Source of the DNA: Azotobacter salinestris
GTDB lineage: Bacteria; Pseudomonadota; Gammaproteobacteria; Pseudomonadales; Pseudomonadaceae
Direction of reading: 5' to 3'
Length of the DNA: 64,000 bases
Assembly: GCF_009363155.1 (NCBI RefSeq)
Contig: NZ_CP045302.1
Span: forward strand, 3,889,001-3,953,000
Position 1 is the first letter of the stretch. The number at the start of each line of letters is the position of its first letter. The notes under the pieces were generated by a model. The model saw only the letters and a list, made by a program, of their open reading frames with translations. It was not told the DNA's origin and searched no databases. Positions 1 to 10,953 of the stretch are shown one piece after another. The position numbers and the translations under genes were made by a program.

Positions 1-600
1 GGGGGCCGCAACGCGCTCAACCTCGCCCATGTCGAGGTCGACAGCGCCGACGGCACCACCCAGATCCATCCGCTCGACGAACCGGAGGACCAGGCCGTGG
101 CCCAGGCGCTCCAGCCCGCCGAGCCGCAGCCCCAGCCGATCCCGCTGGCCAGCAGCGCAGCCGTTGCGGAAAGCCAGCCGGCAGGCGAAGCGCCGGCCGC
201 GACGCCGCCGCTGCCGCTGGAGTCGGCCGCACCCGGCACCGCCGTGCCGCTAGTCGAGGCTGCGCCTGCAGCCCCGGCCGTTCCCGCGCAGGCTGCGCCG
301 GCCGCCAGCGCGCCGGAAACCGCGGCCACCCCGGCACCTGTCGAGCCGGCCGCCGGTGAGGGGCTGCTGAGCATCCGCTTCACGGCCGACTGCTGGACGC
401 AGGTCACCGACGCCCGCGGCAAGGCGCTGTTTCGCGGCCTGAAGCGCGCCGGCGACACGCTCGAGCTGCGCGGCCAGAAGCCGCTGGACGTGCGCCTCGG
501 CTTCGCCCACGGCGCCGAGGTCAGCTTCAACGGCCAGCCGGTCAACCTGGCCCCCCACACCGCCCGTGGCGCGACCGCCCGCCTGAAACTGGGGAACTAA
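1..600 (+). CDS. rodZ: RodZ, C-terminal part (gene starts before the window)
   Basis: The frame is open from the first base and ends at 598-600, so only the last 199 residues are present. They comprise a long Ala/Pro/Glu-rich low-complexity stretch (about residues 30-120 of the fragment), then a compact domain of about 75 residues running from GLLSIRFTADCW to the C-terminus. That linker plus beta-rich end is the layout of RodZ (DUF4115 domain), the bitopic inner-membrane protein that anchors MreB and helps set rod shape; the helix-turn-helix and membrane segment would lie upstream. It sits 6 bp before ispG, the usual Pseudomonas order. The extreme composition of the linker makes family assignment rest mainly on the C-terminal domain and context. 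Confidence 0.85.
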   Translation, partial: GGRNALNLAHVEVDSADGTTQIHPLDEPEDQAVAQALQPAEPQPQPIPLASSAAVAESQPAGEAPAATPPLPLESAAPGTAVPLVEAAPAAPAVPAQAAPAASAPETAATPAPVEPAAGEGLLSIRFTADCWTQVTDARGKALFRGLKRAGDTLELRGQKPLDVRLGFAHGAEVSFNGQPVNLAPHTARGATARLKLGN

Positions 601-606
601 GCCTTC

Positions 607-1719
607 ATGCACAGCGAATCACCCATTCAGCGCCGCCCCTCGCGCAAGATCTGGGTCGGCCCGGTGGCGGTCGGCGGCGATGCGCCCATCTCGGTGCAGA
701 GCATGACCAACACCGACACCCACGATGTCGAGGCCACCGTGGCGCAGATCCGCCGCCTGGAGGCGGCCGGCGCCGACATCGTGCGCGTCTCGGTGCCGGA
801 CATGGATGCCGCCGAGGCCTTCGGCCGGATCAAGCAGCAGGTACGGGTGCCGCTGGTCGCCGACATCCACTTCGACTACCAGATCGCCCTGCGCGTGGCC
901 GAGCTGGGCGTCGACTGCCTGCGCATCAATCCGGGCAACATCGGCCGCGAGGACCGGGTCCGCGCCGTGGTGGATGCCGCGCGCGACCGGGGTATCCCGA
1001 TCCGCATCGGCGTCAACGCCGGCTCCCTGGAGAAGGACCTGCAGAAGAAGTACGGCGAGCCGACCCCGCAGGCGCTGGTGGAGTCCGCCCTGCGTCATGT
1101 CGAGCACCTCGACCGCCTGGATTTCCAGAACTTCAAGGTCAGCGTCAAGGCGTCCGACGTGTTCATGGCGGTGGCCGCCTATCGCCTGCTGGCCGGGCAG
1201 ATCGAGCAGCCGCTGCACCTGGGCATCACCGAGGCCGGCGGGTTGCGCTCCGGCACCGTGAAGTCCGCGGTGGGCCTCGGCATGCTGCTCGCCGAGGGCA
1301 TCGGCGACACCATTCGCGTCTCGCTGGCCGCCGATCCGGTGGAGGAAATCAAGGTCGGCTTCGACATCCTCAAGTCGCTGCACCTGCGCTCGCGCGGGAT
1401 CAACTTCATCGCCTGCCCGAGCTGCTCGCGGCAGAACTTCGATGTGGTGAAGACCATGAACGAGCTGGAGACCCGCCTCGAGGATCTGCTGGTGCCGCTC
1501 GATGTGGCGGTGATCGGCTGCGTGGTGAACGGTCCCGGCGAGGCCAAGGAGGCACATGTCGGCCTCACCGGCGGCACCCCGAACAACCTGGTCTACATCG
1601 ACGGCAAGCCGGCGCAGAAGCTGGGCAACGAGAATCTGGTGGACGAGCTGGAGCGGCTGATCCGCCGCAAGGCTGCGGAAAAGGCCGCAGCCGACGCCAG
1701 CCTGATCGTCCGCAGCTAA
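607..1719 (+). CDS. ispG: 4-hydroxy-3-methylbut-2-enyl diphosphate synthase
   Basis: Cytosolic 4Fe-4S enzyme of the non-mevalonate (MEP) isoprenoid pathway; it converts MEcPP to HMBPP using flavodoxin or ferredoxin electrons. At 370 residues it is full length for the bacterial type. The three cluster cysteines are visible: Cys270 and Cys273 in ACPSCSRQ and Cys305 in [10 protein letters not shown], followed by the conserved Glu of that loop. The N-terminal TIM-barrel begins near [17 protein letters not shown]. It starts 6 bp after the rodZ stop and ends 9 bp before hisS, so rodZ-ispG-hisS-yfgM-bamB form one tightly packed transcription unit. Confidence 0.98.
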   Translation: MHSESPIQRRPSRKIWVGPVAVGGDAPISVQSMTNTDTHDVEATVAQIRRLEAAGADIVRVSVPDMDAAEAFGRIKQQVRVPLVADIHFDYQIALRVAELGVDCLRINPGNIGREDRVRAVVDAARDRGIPIRIGVNAGSLEKDLQKKYGEPTPQALVESALRHVEHLDRLDFQNFKVSVKASDVFMAVAAYRLLAGQIEQPLHLGITEAGGLRSGTVKSAVGLGMLLAEGIGDTIRVSLAADPVEEIKVGFDILKSLHLRSRGINFIACPSCSRQNFDVVKTMNELETRLEDLLVPLDVAVIGCVVNGPGEAKEAHVGLTGGTPNNLVYIDGKPAQKLGNENLVDELERLIRRKAAEKAAADASLIVRS

Positions 1720-1728
1720 GGAATCCGC

Positions 1729-3015
<1,287 letters not shown>

Positions 3016-3039
3016 ATACTGGATTGAGGAGTTATCGGG

Positions 3040-3684
3040 GTGATCTCGCGTACCGAAGATGAAGAGCTGGTGCAGATCAAGGACTGGTGGAAGCGCAGCG
3101 GCAAGCCCCTGCTCACCGGCGGTGCCCTGGCCCTGGTGCTGGTGTTCGCCTGGCAGGGCTGGCAGAAGTACCAGACCGGGCGGGCGCAGGGAGCCTCGGC
3201 GCTCTACCAGCAGCTGCTGGACGCCAGTCTGAGGCCGTCCGGGAAACCGGATACGGCGCGGATCGCCGAACTCTACGGGCACCTGCAGAGCGATTTCGCC
3301 GGCACCCATTACGCCCAGTACGGCAGCCTGCTGGTCGCCAAGGTGGCGGTGGAGGACGGCAAGCTCGACGAGGCCGCCGCCGAGCTGCGGGCGATTCTCG
3401 ACAAGCCGGCCGACGCCACGCTCGGCGAACTGGCTCGCCAGCGCCTGGCGCGGGTCCTGGCGGCTCAGGACAAGGCCGAGGAGGGCCTTGCCCTGCTCGC
3501 CGGCGAGGCCGATGCGGCCTTCCAGGCCGTGCGCGAGGAGATCCGGGGCGATCTGCTGCTGCAGCTCGGCCGTCCCGACGAGGCGCGAGCCGCCTACGAG
3601 AAGGCCAAGGCTGCCCAGTCCGCCGACGCCGGCCCGGAAACCCTGCAGATGAAGCTCGACGACCTGGCCAAGGGAGATGCCTGA
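3040..3684 (+). CDS. yfgM: YfgM-like ancillary SecYEG/periplasmic TPR protein
   Basis: This 214-residue protein starts with GTG at 3040, after GAGGAGT. It has a short cytosolic N-terminus (RTEDEELVQIKDWW), one membrane segment (about residues 26-43), then an Ala/Leu-rich helical periplasmic region with TPR-like repeats. That is the build of YfgM, which in E. coli associates with SecYEG and PpiD to help folding of exported proteins. Position between hisS and bamB is the conserved one. Its stop (3682-3684) lies inside the region where the first in-frame ATG of bamB would start, so the two are translationally close. Confidence 0.92.
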   Translation: MISRTEDEELVQIKDWWKRSGKPLLTGGALALVLVFAWQGWQKYQTGRAQGASALYQQLLDASLRPSGKPDTARIAELYGHLQSDFAGTHYAQYGSLLVAKVAVEDGKLDEAAAELRAILDKPADATLGELARQRLARVLAAQDKAEEGLALLAGEADAAFQAVREEIRGDLLLQLGRPDEARAAYEKAKAAQSADAGPETLQMKLDDLAKGDA

Positions 3685-3685
3685 C

Positions 3686-4840
3686 GTGAAGCCCTGGAAA
3701 CATGCCGCGGTGCTGGCCATGGCCGCGACGCTCGCCGGCTGCAGCATCGGCAACTGGTTCAACAGCTCCAAGGAGCAGCCGCCGGCCCCCTTGGCGAAGT
3801 TCCAGGAAGAGGTTCGACTGAACAAGGAGTGGAGCCGCACCATCGGCGAGGGTCAGGGCGAGACCTACAACCTGCTGGTGCCGGCGGTGGAGGGCGACAC
3901 CCTGTTTGTCGCCGATGTCGGCGGCCTGGTGATGGCCCTCGACCGCTTCAGCGGCAAGGTCGTCTGGCGCAAGGAGCTGGGGGCGCCGGTGTCCGGCGGC
4001 GTGGGCGCCGGCTATGGGCAGGTTCTACTCGGCACCCTGCAGGGCGAGGTGATCGCCCTGGACTCGGGCAGCGGCGAGGAGCTCTGGCGCAGCCGCGTCA
4101 CCAGCGAGGTGCTGGCTCCGCCGGTGAGCAACGGCGACGTGGTGGTGGTGCAGACCCAGGACGACCGCCTGATCGCCCTCGAGGCGAGCAGCGGCAGCCA
4201 GCGCTGGATCTACGAGAGCACGCCGGCCGTGCTCACCCTGCGCGGCACCGGTGCGCCGCTGGTTACCAACCAGCTGGCGATCGTCGGCCTGTCCAGCGGC
4301 AAGGTGCTCGCCCTGGAAACCCAGCGCGGCCTGCCGATCTGGGAGCAGCGGGTGGCGGTGCCGTCCGGGCGCTCCGAGCTGGAGCGCGTGGTGGACATCG
4401 ACGGCGGTCTGGCGATGTCCGGCGGCACCCTGTACGTCGCGACCTTCCAGGGCAACATCGCTGCCCTCGATATGCAGACCGGGCGCCCCCTGTGGCAGCG
4501 CCAGGCCTCCAGCAATGGCAGCGTGGCGCTGGGGTATGGCAGCGTCTACGTGAGCCTGGCCGAGGGCGCCGTCGAAGGCATCGACGAGCGCAGCGCCTCG
4601 GCGCTGTGGAAGAACGATGCCCTGGCCCGTCGCCAGCTGTCGTCGCCGGAGGTGTTCTCCAGTTACGTGGCGGTCGGCGACCTGGAGGGCTACCTGCACC
4701 TGCTCAGCCAGGTGGACGGCCGCTTCGTCGGGCGCATCCGCGTCGACAACAAGGGCCTGCGCGCCCGTCCGCTGGTGGTGGGCGACTGGCTGTATGCCTA
4801 CGGCAACGGCGGCAACCTGGTCGCGCTGACCATTCGCTGA
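3686..4840 (+). CDS. bamB: Outer membrane protein assembly factor BamB (lipoprotein)
   Basis: BamB is a lipoprotein of the Bam complex that inserts beta-barrel proteins in the outer membrane. The protein shows a lipoprotein signal ending TLAGCS and a chain of beta-propeller blades with PQQ-like repeat motifs such as [19 protein letters not shown]-type strands. I chose GTG 3686 over the in-frame ATG at 3677: the Shine-Dalgarno-like AGGGAG (3671-3676) directly abuts the ATG but lies 9 bp before the GTG, giving a normal spacing and a 384-residue product. A rho-independent terminator at 4878-4913 follows, separating this operon from der. Confidence 0.95.
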   Translation: MKPWKHAAVLAMAATLAGCSIGNWFNSSKEQPPAPLAKFQEEVRLNKEWSRTIGEGQGETYNLLVPAVEGDTLFVADVGGLVMALDRFSGKVVWRKELGAPVSGGVGAGYGQVLLGTLQGEVIALDSGSGEELWRSRVTSEVLAPPVSNGDVVVVQTQDDRLIALEASSGSQRWIYESTPAVLTLRGTGAPLVTNQLAIVGLSSGKVLALETQRGLPIWEQRVAVPSGRSELERVVDIDGGLAMSGGTLYVATFQGNIAALDMQTGRPLWQRQASSNGSVALGYGSVYVSLAEGAVEGIDERSASALWKNDALARRQLSSPEVFSSYVAVGDLEGYLHLLSQVDGRFVGRIRVDNKGLRARPLVVGDWLYAYGNGGNLVALTIR

Positions 4841-4877
4841 CCGCCAGCCATCGGTCGGCTTGGTCCGACCCCCCGTT

Positions 4878-4913
4878 CGGCCGCTGCCCCGCGCAGCGGC
4901 CGTTGTGTTTTTC
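4878..4913 (+). terminator. Rho-independent terminator after bamB
   Basis: A perfect 9-bp stem (CGGCCGCTG at 4878-4886 pairing with CAGCGGCCG at 4894-4902) with a 7-base loop is followed by the T-rich tract TTGTGTTTTT. It would end the rodZ-to-bamB unit 38 bp after the bamB stop and just before the der ribosome site. Confidence 0.85.
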
Positions 4914-4935
4914 GAACATTGCAGGTGAGAGCCTT

Positions 4936-6414
4936 ATGGTTCCCGTAATCGCCCTGGTGGGCCGCCCGAACGTCGGCAAGTCGACGCTGTTCAACCGTCT
5001 GACCAAGACCCGCGACGCCATCGTCGCCGAATACGCCGGACTGACCCGCGACCGCCAATACGGCGAGGCCAAGTGGCAGGGCCGCACGTACATCGTCATC
5101 GACACCGGGGGTATCTCCGGCGACGAGGAGGGTATCGATGCGAAGATGGCCGAGCAGTCGCTGCAGGCCATCGAGGAGGCCGACGCCGTGCTGTTCATGG
5201 TCGACTCCCGTGCCGGGATGACCGCCGCCGACCAGCTGATCGCCGAGCATTTGCGCAAGCGCAACAAGCGCAGCTTCCTGGTGGCGAACAAGGTCGACAC
5301 CGTCGACCCGGACATCGCCCGCGCCGAGTTCAGCCCGCTGGGCCTGGGCGACGCCCTGCCGATCGCCGCCGCCCACGGGCGCGGCATCAACGCCATGCTT
5401 GAGGCGGCCCTCGGCATCTTCCCCAGGGACAATGCCGAACTCGAGGGCGAGGAGGGCGAAGAGGAGATCGTCGCCGAGGGCGAGGAGCCCAGGCGCATCC
5501 CCGGCCCCAGCGAGAAGGACGGCATCAAGATCGCCATCATCGGCCGTCCCAACGTCGGCAAGTCGACCCTGGTCAACCGCATGCTCGGCGAGGAGCGGGT
5601 GATCGTCTACGACCAGGCCGGCACCACCCGCGACAGCATCTACATCCCCTTCGAGCGCGACGAGGAGAAGTACACCCTGATCGATACCGCCGGCGTGCGC
5701 CGCCGCGGCAAGATCTTCGAGGCGGTGGAGAAGTTCTCGGTGGTCAAGACCCTGCAGGCCATCCAGGACGCCAACGTGGTGATCTTCGTGATGGACGCCC
5801 GCGAAGGGGTGGTCGAGCACGACCTCAACCTGCTCGGCTTCGTGCTGGAGACCGGCCGCGCCCTGGTCATTGCGCTGAACAAGTGGGACGGCATGGAGCC
5901 GGGCCAGCGCGACTACGTGAAGACCGAGCTGGAGCGCCGGCTGATGTTCGTCGACTTCGCCGACATCCACTTCATTTCGGCGCTGCACGGCAGCGGCGTG
6001 GGCCACCTCTACAAATCGGTGCAGGCCTCGTTCAAGTCGGCCATCACCCGCTGGCCGACCAGCCGCCTGACCCAGATCCTCGAGGACGCGGTGCAGGAGC
6101 ACCAGCCGCCGCTGGTCAACGGCCGGCGCATCAAGCTGCGCTACGCCCACCTGGGCGGCGCCAACCCGCCCTTGATCGTGATCCATGGCAACCAGGTGGA
6201 GGCGGTGCCGAAGTCCTATACGCGCTATCTGGAGAATACCTATCGCCGCGTGCTCAGGCTGGTCGGCACGCCGATCCGCATCGAATACAAGGGCGGCGAC
6301 AACCCCTACGAGGGCAAGAAGAACGCCCTCACCGACCGTCAGGTGAACAAGAAGCGCCGCCTGATGAGCCACCACAAGAAGGCCGAGAAGAAGCGCAAGG
6401 ACAAGAAGCGCTGA
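4936..6414 (+). CDS. der: Ribosome-associated GTPase Der (EngA)
   Basis: Essential double-GTPase that acts in maturation of the 50S ribosomal subunit. The 492-residue protein carries two Ras-like G domains, each with a [10 protein letters not shown]-loop (residues 8-16 and about 202-210), the first with DTGG and NKVD, the second with DTAG and NKWD motifs, then a KH-like domain and a very basic tail rich in Lys/Arg. ATG 4936 is chosen because it starts [15 protein letters not shown]; the frame is open much further upstream only as a shadow of bamB. An acidic linker (Glu-rich, about residues 170-190) joins the G domains, as is usual. Confidence 0.98.
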   Translation: MVPVIALVGRPNVGKSTLFNRLTKTRDAIVAEYAGLTRDRQYGEAKWQGRTYIVIDTGGISGDEEGIDAKMAEQSLQAIEEADAVLFMVDSRAGMTAADQLIAEHLRKRNKRSFLVANKVDTVDPDIARAEFSPLGLGDALPIAAAHGRGINAMLEAALGIFPRDNAELEGEEGEEEIVAEGEEPRRIPGPSEKDGIKIAIIGRPNVGKSTLVNRMLGEERVIVYDQAGTTRDSIYIPFERDEEKYTLIDTAGVRRRGKIFEAVEKFSVVKTLQAIQDANVVIFVMDAREGVVEHDLNLLGFVLETGRALVIALNKWDGMEPGQRDYVKTELERRLMFVDFADIHFISALHGSGVGHLYKSVQASFKSAITRWPTSRLTQILEDAVQEHQPPLVNGRRIKLRYAHLGGANPPLIVIHGNQVEAVPKSYTRYLENTYRRVLRLVGTPIRIEYKGGDNPYEGKKNALTDRQVNKKRRLMSHHKKAEKKRKDKKR

Positions 6415-6450
6415 GGATCCGCCCGGAGGCCGGGCGGGCGTCCTCGCGGG

Positions 6451-7491
6451 TCACGGCCGTGCGGCCGGGGCACCGCAGGCGTGGCAGAAGCGGGCGAAGG
6501 CGCTCTTGCGCTGCTGGCACTGTCCGCAGTGGTCGAACAGGCAGATGCCGCAATGCGGGCAGTAGTCGATCTGCGGATTGTCCAGATCGACCGGCCGTTC
6601 GCAGCCCGGACAGACCTTCTTGGCCAGGCGCGCCAACGCGGTGTCGTAGGACAGCTCCTGGCGCCGCTCGGCGTCGGGCCTGGCCTCGGCCTGGCGCTGC
6701 CGCTCCAGGTAGCGGTTCAGGGCGACGATCGCCTGGCGGCCGACCAGCACGGTGATCAGGATGCCCACGGCGTGCCGCACGTAGCCGCCGTAGCTCGGCA
6801 GGTAGGGCACCAGTTCGACGAAGAAGACGAACAGCGCGAAGAAGATGAAGCCCCACACGAAGGGCCACCAGGTGCTTCTGCGCTGGCGCGCGAACAGCCA
6901 GCCGGCAACGACCAGGAAGGGCAGGGTCAGCGCCAGGCGGTAGGGAAACACCTTCAGCTCCTGGCGCTGCACTTCGTCCTGCAGCCGTTCCCGGGCCTGC
7001 TTCTCCAGTTCCTGCAGGCGCTGCTCGGCTCGCCCCGCGGCCTGCTGGGCGTCGAGCAGGCGCTGCTGCTCGGCCTCGACCGCCGCCCGTGCGCTGCGCT
7101 CGGCGTTCTTCAGCCGCTCCAGGGCTTCGGTGCGCTGCAAGAGTTCGGCGTCCCGGGACGACTGCTGGGTGGCGCGGCGGCTGGCCAGCCAGGCGTCGAG
7201 GCTTTCGCGGGCGGCCAGGCTGTCCTGGCGGGCCACCTCCAGCTTCAGACGCGCCTGGTCCAGGGCATCGCGGATGTCCTGGGCGAGCCGGTGCTGCTGC
7301 TCGCTCTCCTGACGCGCCTGTTCGGCGGCGGGCCGGTCGATGAAGTCCTCGATCGTCAGGTATTGCTCGACCAGCGGCAGGTTCTTCACCAGGGTGCCGC
7401 CCAGTCCGATCAGGAAACCGGCGAAGACGACGGCGATGATCCACAGGACGAGGCGGAACCATTTTTCCGACAGGCGTTGGGCTTTGCTCAT
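6451..7491 (-). CDS. Zinc-ribbon membrane protein with coiled coil, function unknown
   Basis: A 346-residue protein with an N-terminal membrane segment (WIIAVVFAGFLIGLGG, about residues 14-36), a long Ala/Glu/Arg/Gln-rich coiled coil (about 55-165), two further hydrophobic stretches around 180-245, and a C-terminal Cys-rich tail with three CxxC pairs (CPGC, CPHCGIC, CGQC) and FCHACG typical of double zinc ribbons. ATG 7491 is preceded by AAAGGA at a good distance. Similar zinc-ribbon proteins sit beside der in Pseudomonas. Its biochemical role is not known to me. It is convergent with der, with 36 bp between stops. Confidence 0.8.
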   Translation of the reverse strand: MSKAQRLSEKWFRLVLWIIAVVFAGFLIGLGGTLVKNLPLVEQYLTIEDFIDRPAAEQARQESEQQHRLAQDIRDALDQARLKLEVARQDSLAARESLDAWLASRRATQQSSRDAELLQRTEALERLKNAERSARAAVEAEQQRLLDAQQAAGRAEQRLQELEKQARERLQDEVQRQELKVFPYRLALTLPFLVVAGWLFARQRRSTWWPFVWGFIFFALFVFFVELVPYLPSYGGYVRHAVGILITVLVGRQAIVALNRYLERQRQAEARPDAERRQELSYDTALARLAKKVCPGCERPVDLDNPQIDYCPHCGICLFDHCGQCQQRKSAFARFCHACGAPAARP

Positions 7492-7673
7492 GGGGGCATC
7501 CTTTCTTGGCGGGCTGTCCGTCGGCGGCGGCCGCGGGTATGGCACGGGGCCACAGGATAGCCCAGGCCATCCGCCCTGATGAGGCGCAATTCGCTGCGCC
7601 TGCGGCTGCCGCGGGCTGGCGGATCGGCTATTCTCGCGGCTTCGCCCGTCGCTTGCCCATGAAATCCGAGGCC

Positions 7674-8822
7674 ATGATCCAGAGCAAACTGCCCAACGTC
7701 GGCACCACCATCTTCACCACCATGTCCCAGCTCGCCGCGCAGACCGGCGCCATCAACCTGTCCCAGGGATTTCCGGATTTCGACGGTCCGCAGGCGCTGC
7801 GCGAGGCGGTCGGCCGTCACGTCATGGCCGGGCACAACCAGTATGCGCCGATGACCGGCCTGCCGGCGCTGCGCGAGCAGGTCGCGCAGAAGATCGCCCG
7901 CAGCTACGGCCGCCAGGTGGACATGGACAGCGAGATCACCATCACCCCCGGCGCCACCGAGGCGATCTTCTGCGCGGTGCAGGCGCTGGTCCGTCCGGGC
8001 GACGAGGTGATCGTCTTCGATCCCTGCTACGACAGCTACGAGCCCTCGGTGGAGCTGGCCGGCGGGCGCTGCGTGCACGTGCCGCTGGCCCTGCCGGATT
8101 TCTCCATCGACTGGCAGCGCCTGGCCGACGCCCTCAGCCCGCGCACCCGGCTGATCATCCTCAACAGCCCGCACAACCCCAGTGGCGCGCTGGTCTCCCG
8201 CGACGAGCTGGAGCAACTGGCCCGGCTGATCCGCGGCTTCGACATCTACCTGATCAGCGACGAGGTCTACGAGCACCTGGTCTACGACGGCGTGCGTCAC
8301 GCCAGCGTGCTGGCCCACGAGGAACTCTACGCGCGCGCCTGCGTGGTCAGCTCGTTCGGCAAGACCTACCACGTCACCGGCTGGAAGACCGGCTACGTGG
8401 TGGCGCCGCCGGCGCTGTCCGCTGAGCTGCGCAAGGTCCACCAGTTCGTCACCTTCTGTGGCATCACTCCGCTGCAGTGGGCGCTGGCCGACTACATGAC
8501 CGCCCACCCCGAGCACGTCGACGAGCTGCCGGCCTTCTACCAGGCCAGGCGCGACCTGTTCTGCGACCTGCTGGCCGGCTCGCGCTTCAGCTTCCGCCGC
8601 AGCCCCGGCACCTATTTCCAGCTCGCCGACTACTCGGCGATCCGCGACGACCTCGACGACGTCGAGATGTCCCTGTGGCTGACCCGCGAGCACGGCGTGG
8701 CGACCATCCCGGTGTCGGTGTTCTATCAGAGCCCGCCGGCCGGTCTGCGCCTGGTGCGCTTCTGCTTCGCCAAGCGCGAGGAGACCCTGCGCCAGGCGGC
8801 GGAGAAGCTGTGCCGCGTATGA
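7674..8822 (+). CDS. PLP-dependent methionine aminotransferase (YbdL-like)
   Basis: A class I/II fold aminotransferase of 382 residues. Visible signatures are the NSPHNPSGA loop, ISDEVYEHL, and the PLP-lysine region SSFGKTYHVTGWKTGY. The N-terminus SKLPNVGTTIFTTMSQLA matches the YbdL (methionine aminotransferase) group, which transaminates methionine to 2-oxo-4-methylthiobutyrate. Two in-frame ATGs exist (7659 and 7674); I prefer 7674 because the family typically starts at this point and a GAGG lies just upstream, while nothing resembling a ribosome site precedes 7659. The next gene codes for an omega-amidase-type nitrilase, which fits a transaminase/omega-amidase salvage pair acting on glutamine-derived 2-oxoglutaramate. 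Confidence 0.88.
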   Translation: MIQSKLPNVGTTIFTTMSQLAAQTGAINLSQGFPDFDGPQALREAVGRHVMAGHNQYAPMTGLPALREQVAQKIARSYGRQVDMDSEITITPGATEAIFCAVQALVRPGDEVIVFDPCYDSYEPSVELAGGRCVHVPLALPDFSIDWQRLADALSPRTRLIILNSPHNPSGALVSRDELEQLARLIRGFDIYLISDEVYEHLVYDGVRHASVLAHEELYARACVVSSFGKTYHVTGWKTGYVVAPPALSAELRKVHQFVTFCGITPLQWALADYMTAHPEHVDELPAFYQARRDLFCDLLAGSRFSFRRSPGTYFQLADYSAIRDDLDDVEMSLWLTREHGVATIPVSVFYQSPPAGLRLVRFCFAKREETLRQAAEKLCRV

Positions 8823-8829
8823 CCGGTAG

Positions 8830-8857
8830 GGTGGACAACGGCGCAGCCTTGTCCACC
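8830..8857. repeat. Short palindrome (REP-like hairpin)
   Basis: GGTGGACAA (8830-8838) and TTGTCCACC (8849-8857) form a perfect 9-bp stem with a 10-base GC-rich loop, 7 bp after the aminotransferase stop. A related GGGTGGACAGG occurs at 11773, just past the IS5-family element. It has no T-run, so a dispersed hairpin repeat is likelier than a classical terminator. Confidence 0.5.
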
Positions 8858-8940
8858 GCTGCGCACTCCGGTGGAAAAGCGCTGCGCGCGTTTTTCATCC
8901 TACGAAAAGCGCCCATGACCAAGGATTTCGGAGACTTTCC

Positions 8941-9735
8941 ATGCGTGACCTGACCGCCTTGCCCGACCTGAAGCTGGCCCTGGTGCAGACCGCCCCGGTC
9001 TGGCAGGACCCCGCCGCCAACCACGCCCATTTCGGCAGACTGCTGGAGCAGGCCGCCGGCGCCGATCTGGTGATCCTGCCGGAGATGTTCAGCACCGGCT
9101 TCTCCATGGACGCCGCGGCGCTGGCCGAGGAGGAGGACGGCCCGAGCCGCGCCTGGCTGCTGACGCAGGCCGCGCGGCTGAACGCGGTGGTGGTCGGCAG
9201 CGTCATCACCCATGCGGCCGATGGCAGCTATCGCAACCGCCTGTACTGGGCGCGCCCGGACGGCAGCTGCGCCCACTACGACAAGCGCCACCTGTTCCGC
9301 ATGGCTGGCGAGCACGAGCACTACGCCGCAGGACAGGAGCGCGTGCTGCTGGAGCTCAAGGGCTGGCACGTGCGCCCGCTGGTCTGCTACGACCTGCGCT
9401 TCCCCGTGTGGAGCCGCGACCCGCACGACACCGACCTCCTGCTCTACATCGCCAGCTGGCCGGCGGCCCGGCGCAACGCCTGGAACCGCCTGCTGCCGGC
9501 GCGCGCCATCGAGAACCTGTGTTTTGTCGCGGCGGTCAACCGTATCGGCGCCGACGGTAACGGCTACCCCCATGCCGGCGACAGCCAGGTGCTGGACTTC
9601 CAGGGCGAGCCGCTGCTGGCGCCGGGCGAGGCCGGCGGCGTGTTCCACGTCACGCTCCCGGCCCAGGCGCTGGCCAAGTACCGCACGCGCTTCCCGGCCT
9701 GGCGCGATGCCGATGCCTTCGAGCTGAAGGACTGA
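8941..9735 (+). CDS. Nitrilase-family omega-amidase (YafV-like)
   Basis: Carbon-nitrogen hydrolase of 264 residues with the full catalytic triad in its usual contexts: Glu48 in LPEMFSTGF, Lys115 in YDKRHLF and Cys149 in VCYDLRFPVW. Omega-amidases of this type (E. coli YafV, mammalian Nit2) hydrolyse 2-oxoglutaramate or 2-oxosuccinamate left after glutamine/asparagine transamination. The upstream aminotransferase gene supports that pathway (inference). ATG 8941 follows GGAGACTTTCC. The gene ends 31 bp before the TA that an IS630-family element used as target, so nothing of the coding region has been lost. Confidence 0.88.
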   Translation: MRDLTALPDLKLALVQTAPVWQDPAANHAHFGRLLEQAAGADLVILPEMFSTGFSMDAAALAEEEDGPSRAWLLTQAARLNAVVVGSVITHAADGSYRNRLYWARPDGSCAHYDKRHLFRMAGEHEHYAAGQERVLLELKGWHVRPLVCYDLRFPVWSRDPHDTDLLLYIASWPAARRNAWNRLLPARAIENLCFVAAVNRIGADGNGYPHAGDSQVLDFQGEPLLAPGEAGGVFHVTLPAQALAKYRTRFPAWRDADAFELKD

Positions 9736-9768
9736 GCGGGGCTCCCCCGGACTGCGGCGACCTTGCTA

Positions 9769-10951
9769 GTGTGGTGAATCACAAGTTCGCTTCATTATTT
9801 CTTTGCAAGGCTCGAGCAGCCCTGCCGACAGAGGCCAAGATTTCACCTGCTCCCTTACGCCAGCGGAAGGGCCTTGGATTCTGGTTGTAGGTCGCCAGGT
9901 AATACTCGATGGACTGCTCGAGATCCTTCACGCGGGTATGGGCCTGGCGCTTTATCCACTTCTGGGTGAGCATCGAGAAAAAGCGCTCCACCAGATTCAG
10001 CCATGACGCAGACGTCGGGGTGAAATGCACGTGATAACGCGGGTGCGCGACAAGCCAGGCACGCACCTTGTCGGTCTTGTGCACGGCATAGTTATCCATG
10101 ATCAGGTGGATGGCCTTGTCGCTCTCGACCGTTTCCTCGATGGCCCTGAGAAACTCCAGGAATTCTGCGCTGCGGTGACGGCGCTTGAGACGTCCGATCA
10201 CCTCGCCGGTGGCCACATCCAGGGCGGCAAACAAGGACGTCGTGCCATGGCGCTGATAATCATGGGTACGGGTCGCCGGATACCCAGGCTCCAGCGGCAG
10301 CCCCGGCTGTGTTCGATTGAGCGCCTGGATCTGGCTTTTCTCATCGACGCACAGTACCAGCGCTTTATCCGGCGGATTCAGGTAGAGCCCTACGATATCC
10401 TGCACCTTGTCGACAAAGGCAGGATCGGTGGACAGCTTGAAGGTGTGCTCCAGGTGAGGCTTGAGCCCGAAGGCTCGCCAGATACGCTGTACGCTCGCCG
10501 GTGAAATATGGGTGGCCTTGCTCATCCGGCGCGAGCTCCAATGACTGGCATCGTCGGGCCGGGTCTGCCGCACCCGGTCGACCACTTCCTGGACCTTTTC
10601 ATCACTGATGCTGCGTGGGCGGCCTGAGCGCGGCTCGTCATTGAGGCCTTGCAGGCCCAAACGGGCGAAGCGAAGGCGCCACCTCGAAACGGTTTGCGCC
10701 GTAATGCCGAGCCGTCGAGCAATGGAAGAGCCGGACTCGCCTCGAGCGCAGGACAGAATGATCTCGGCGCGCAGCTGCATATCGGCAGGCCCCTTGTGCC
10801 TGGCTCGGCGGCGGGTGAGTTCGGCATGCTCTTGTTCGGTCAGTTCGATCCGAACGGCTGGGCGGCCTGTTTTCATCGCATGCCCTCCGAAAAAACTCTG
10901 CCAGCTCCGCGGTAGACAAGACTTATCCTGAGTAGTTGTGATTCACCACAC
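9769..10951 (-). mobile_element. IS630-family insertion sequence, copy 1
   Basis: A 1183-bp element with perfect 16-bp terminal inverted repeats GTGTGGTGAATCACAA (9769-9784 and, inverted, 10936-10951), flanked on both sides by TA (9767-9768 and 10952-10953), the target duplication of this family. It carries one complete transposase gene on the minus strand. A second, almost identical 1183-bp copy lies at 35162-36344 in the opposite orientation. The right-hand TA is also the left-hand TA of the IS5-family element that follows. Confidence 0.95.
9779..10876 (-). CDS. IS630-family transposase (copy 1)
   Basis: An intact 365-residue DDE transposase. The N-terminal half has a helix-turn-helix ([20 protein letters not shown], about residues 50-70) and a second DNA-binding region near [15 protein letters not shown]. 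The catalytic triad is visible as Asp178 (CVDEK), Asp261 ([11 protein letters not shown]) and Glu297 ([10 protein letters not shown]). It differs from copy 2 at three residues: Pro87/Leu, Arg315/Ser and Asp318/Glu. Lack of decay in either copy points to recent activity. Confidence 0.96.
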   Translation of the reverse strand: MKTGRPAVRIELTEQEHAELTRRRARHKGPADMQLRAEIILSCARGESGSSIARRLGITAQTVSRWRLRFARLGLQGLNDEPRSGRPRSISDEKVQEVVDRVRQTRPDDASHWSSRRMSKATHISPASVQRIWRAFGLKPHLEHTFKLSTDPAFVDKVQDIVGLYLNPPDKALVLCVDEKSQIQALNRTQPGLPLEPGYPATRTHDYQRHGTTSLFAALDVATGEVIGRLKRRHRSAEFLEFLRAIEETVESDKAIHLIMDNYAVHKTDKVRAWLVAHPRYHVHFTPTSASWLNLVERFFSMLTQKWIKRQAHTRVKDLEQSIEYYLATYNQNPRPFRWRKGAGEILASVGRAARALQRNNEANL

Positions 10952-10953
10952 TA